Source: Argopecten irradians
Taxonomy: Eukaryota > Mollusca > Bivalvia > Pectinida > Pectinidae
Assembly: GCF_041381155.1 (NCBI RefSeq)
Contig: NC_091138.1
Location: 35,085,604-35,149,603 of the forward strand
Length of the DNA stretch: 64,000 nt
Reading direction: 5' to 3'
This document shows, in pieces, positions 62,642 to 64,000 of the stretch. The notes beneath the pieces were generated by a model that searched no databases, was not told the origin of the DNA, and worked only from the letters and a program-made list of their open reading frames with translations. Each line of letters opens with the position of its first letter. Position 1 is the first letter of the stretch. Position numbers and translations under genes: made by a program.

Positions 62642-63944
62642 CTGGAAGAGTAAGTATAGAAAAAATATGAGTAAATAATGTTCCAATACCAACAATACCA
62701 TTACAATAGCAATATTTGATATGGCGAAAAAAGACTGCAAAAGATAAATTCATGGCCTCCTGATTCTAGATTATATAATACATTAAAGTAGGTTAGGTCA
62801 GGAGGCGACAAGACAGGACAAACCAGGTTGGAACATGATGAGACATAAATACTATATATTGCAAAATTAAAAGACAAAGTTTACCAATTCAATTCATATA
62901 GTGAATTTAGTTTAACAAACCATGCAATTGAAAAGACCATCCAACACAAGCTGTTCTTTATTTGTTTTCTTCTTATTTTTTCTTTTACGGAGCAAGTACC
63001 GGAAAGTTAAATAAAATAAAGACTTACATTGCTCCATGTATAGGGAAAATTTGCTGCCGTGTCCGTGATCTTGTTCTTCTCCATGTACTCGGCGCCATGG
63101 AAGAATGCAATTGAGGCAGCACAGGAGAAGGCTAGAAGGAAAATAAAACAACCATCAAATACTTATCTACAATGTATGTGTATTCGTATCACAAGTCTCT
63201 TGGCCCGGTTTTGTTTCGAGTACAGTCTGTTTTTTGTCAACTTGTATTGTCCTTGTTTTACTTTGAAATAACATGAATTTTGGAACCAATTAAAATGCTC
63301 GTTCCAGTCAAGAGTGAATAATTACCATTAAATGAATCATGAAACAAGGCAGAATATGACTCTGAGAATCATCAAATGCACACGACCCAATAAGAGCAAT
63401 GCCATGGGACATCATACAACATACATATTAGGTGACTTACCTGCTATGAAAGCAAAGAGAGATGCCAGATAGGCCCAGCGTGCCTTATGACGTATTACAC
63501 AGATAAGGATGAGTCCAAACACAAATGCTGTCAGGAAGGCAACAAGTGCCAGGATGAAAAACGCCAACCAGCATCGGATCAGATCTGAGGACCAAAATCG
63601 AAATAAGAGTCGTGCTCGTCATTAACCTATTCTGTTCTATCAGTTACGCTTTGTTTCAGTCCGTCAGTACTGATGGAGTGAAACGAAAGGAAACTACTTT
63701 GAGATCATAATGGTCGTAAAATACAAATTACTAGTTGTTCTCGGTACATACAGAGGATTTAAGCCTTAGTTCACCTCCAGGTGAAGTAAAATGCCAAAGT
63801 TATTAAGTTTGTTTGAGGAAAATAAAATTATATACGTACGTATTCTCGTGATGTAGTGCTCGGTATACGAGTTAGTCCTCTCCGGCATTTCGTAAGAGAT
63901 GTGGAAGCAATGCTGGTCCAACAAGTTTGCAGCACCATCCAAGA
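62333..63944 (-). CDS. Second claudin-family four-transmembrane protein (partial, 5' end outside window)
   Basis: Minus-strand exons are 63944-63840, 63584-63443, 63131-63028 and 62641-62333, ending at TAG. Internal junction phases are 1, 1 and 0. The first visible exon also starts in phase 1, so at least one exon lies upstream of the window. The visible part holds the end of the first loop (one Cys), a second segment after IRCW, a third segment ending HGAEYMEKNK, the family-typical YGYSYILGW before the fourth segment, and a cytosolic tail. The tail is rich in Tyr, Gln and Pro (YYPSYNYGYSGYG, YAQQPYMVQQPRY), unlike the acidic tail of the first claudin-like protein. By my base count the second exon is 2 nt short of the phase required, so one of its end coordinates may be off by 2. 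Confidence 0.8.
63028..63131 (-). CDS. Internal exon, third membrane segment and second loop
   Basis: A 104-nt exon, acceptor ttctag and donor gtaagt, ending in phase 0. It encodes FSCAASIAFFHGAEYMEKNK and the loop up to PYTWSN. The intron after it has no counterpart in the first claudin-like gene. Confidence 0.75.
63443..63584 (-). CDS. Internal exon, second membrane segment
   Basis: Acceptor tcctcag and donor gtaagt. It encodes LIRCWLAFFILALVAFLTA, then a hydrophobic stretch to the basic VIRHKARW, then the start of the third segment. It is equivalent to exon 3 of the first claudin-like gene. Coordinates are reliable to within about 2 nt. Confidence 0.75.
63840..63944 (-). CDS. Internal exon, end of first extracellular loop
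   Basis: Acceptor cttccag and donor gtacgt, phase 1 on both sides. It matches the position and phase of the 81-nt exon 2 of the claudin-like gene at 8338-39139. Confidence 0.7.
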
Positions 63945-64000
63945 CTGGAAGTAGAAAGGGAGACAACTCTTACGAACACATCAAGCAAAACAATGTACAA

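Overview
The window is AT-rich, intron-rich animal nuclear DNA. Three things point to a lophotrochozoan, most likely a bivalve mollusc: split genes with GT-AG introns, four-transmembrane claudin-family proteins, and interspersed repeats I recognise from bivalve genomes (a tRNA-headed SINE, palindromic MITEs, a dispersed 'TTATACTGRCAA' repeat). The phylum is an inference. No bacterial, CRISPR or viral-genome feature was seen.

Layout. Bases 1-8337 hold no gene I can support, only repeats. Bases 8338-39139 (+) hold a complete four-exon claudin/PMP22-like gene (242 aa). Its 25 kb first intron carries three long minisatellites (70-bp, 31-bp and 53-bp units), an old degenerate array, a hAT-like non-autonomous transposon, two TTAA-flanked MITEs, SINEs and a dead LINE. 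Its third intron carries a nearly uniform 31-bp array. Bases 39140-44050 are mostly repeats, including a nested palindromic cluster at about 42.4-43.0 kb. Bases 44084-51693 (+) hold a gene with a TATA box, a probable non-coding first exon and two coding exons. It encodes a 1717-aa, probably disordered, basic protein built on repeated RRRKSIQDVD-type units with SP sites. Just downstream (about 52.74-53.34 kb) lies a decayed tandem copy of its own 3' end. A weakly supported small minus-strand gene may lie convergent to it (53375-54650).

Bases 57.04-60.78 kb are a nest of transposable elements. One insertion order can be read from target-site duplications: a 909-bp TTAA element sits inside a foldback element with about 310-bp arms, and the foldback sits in one of two copies of an older unit whose second copy keeps the uninterrupted site. 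Bases 62333-63944 (-) hold the last four exons of a second claudin-family gene whose first exon lies beyond the window. Its intron phases match those of the first claudin-like gene, so the two are probably paralogues.

The two claudin-like proteins would act at the plasma membrane (cell junctions or channel-type accessory roles are known in the family). The repeat protein looks like a multi-site kinase substrate of unknown function. Nothing in the sequence links it to the claudin genes beyond proximity.
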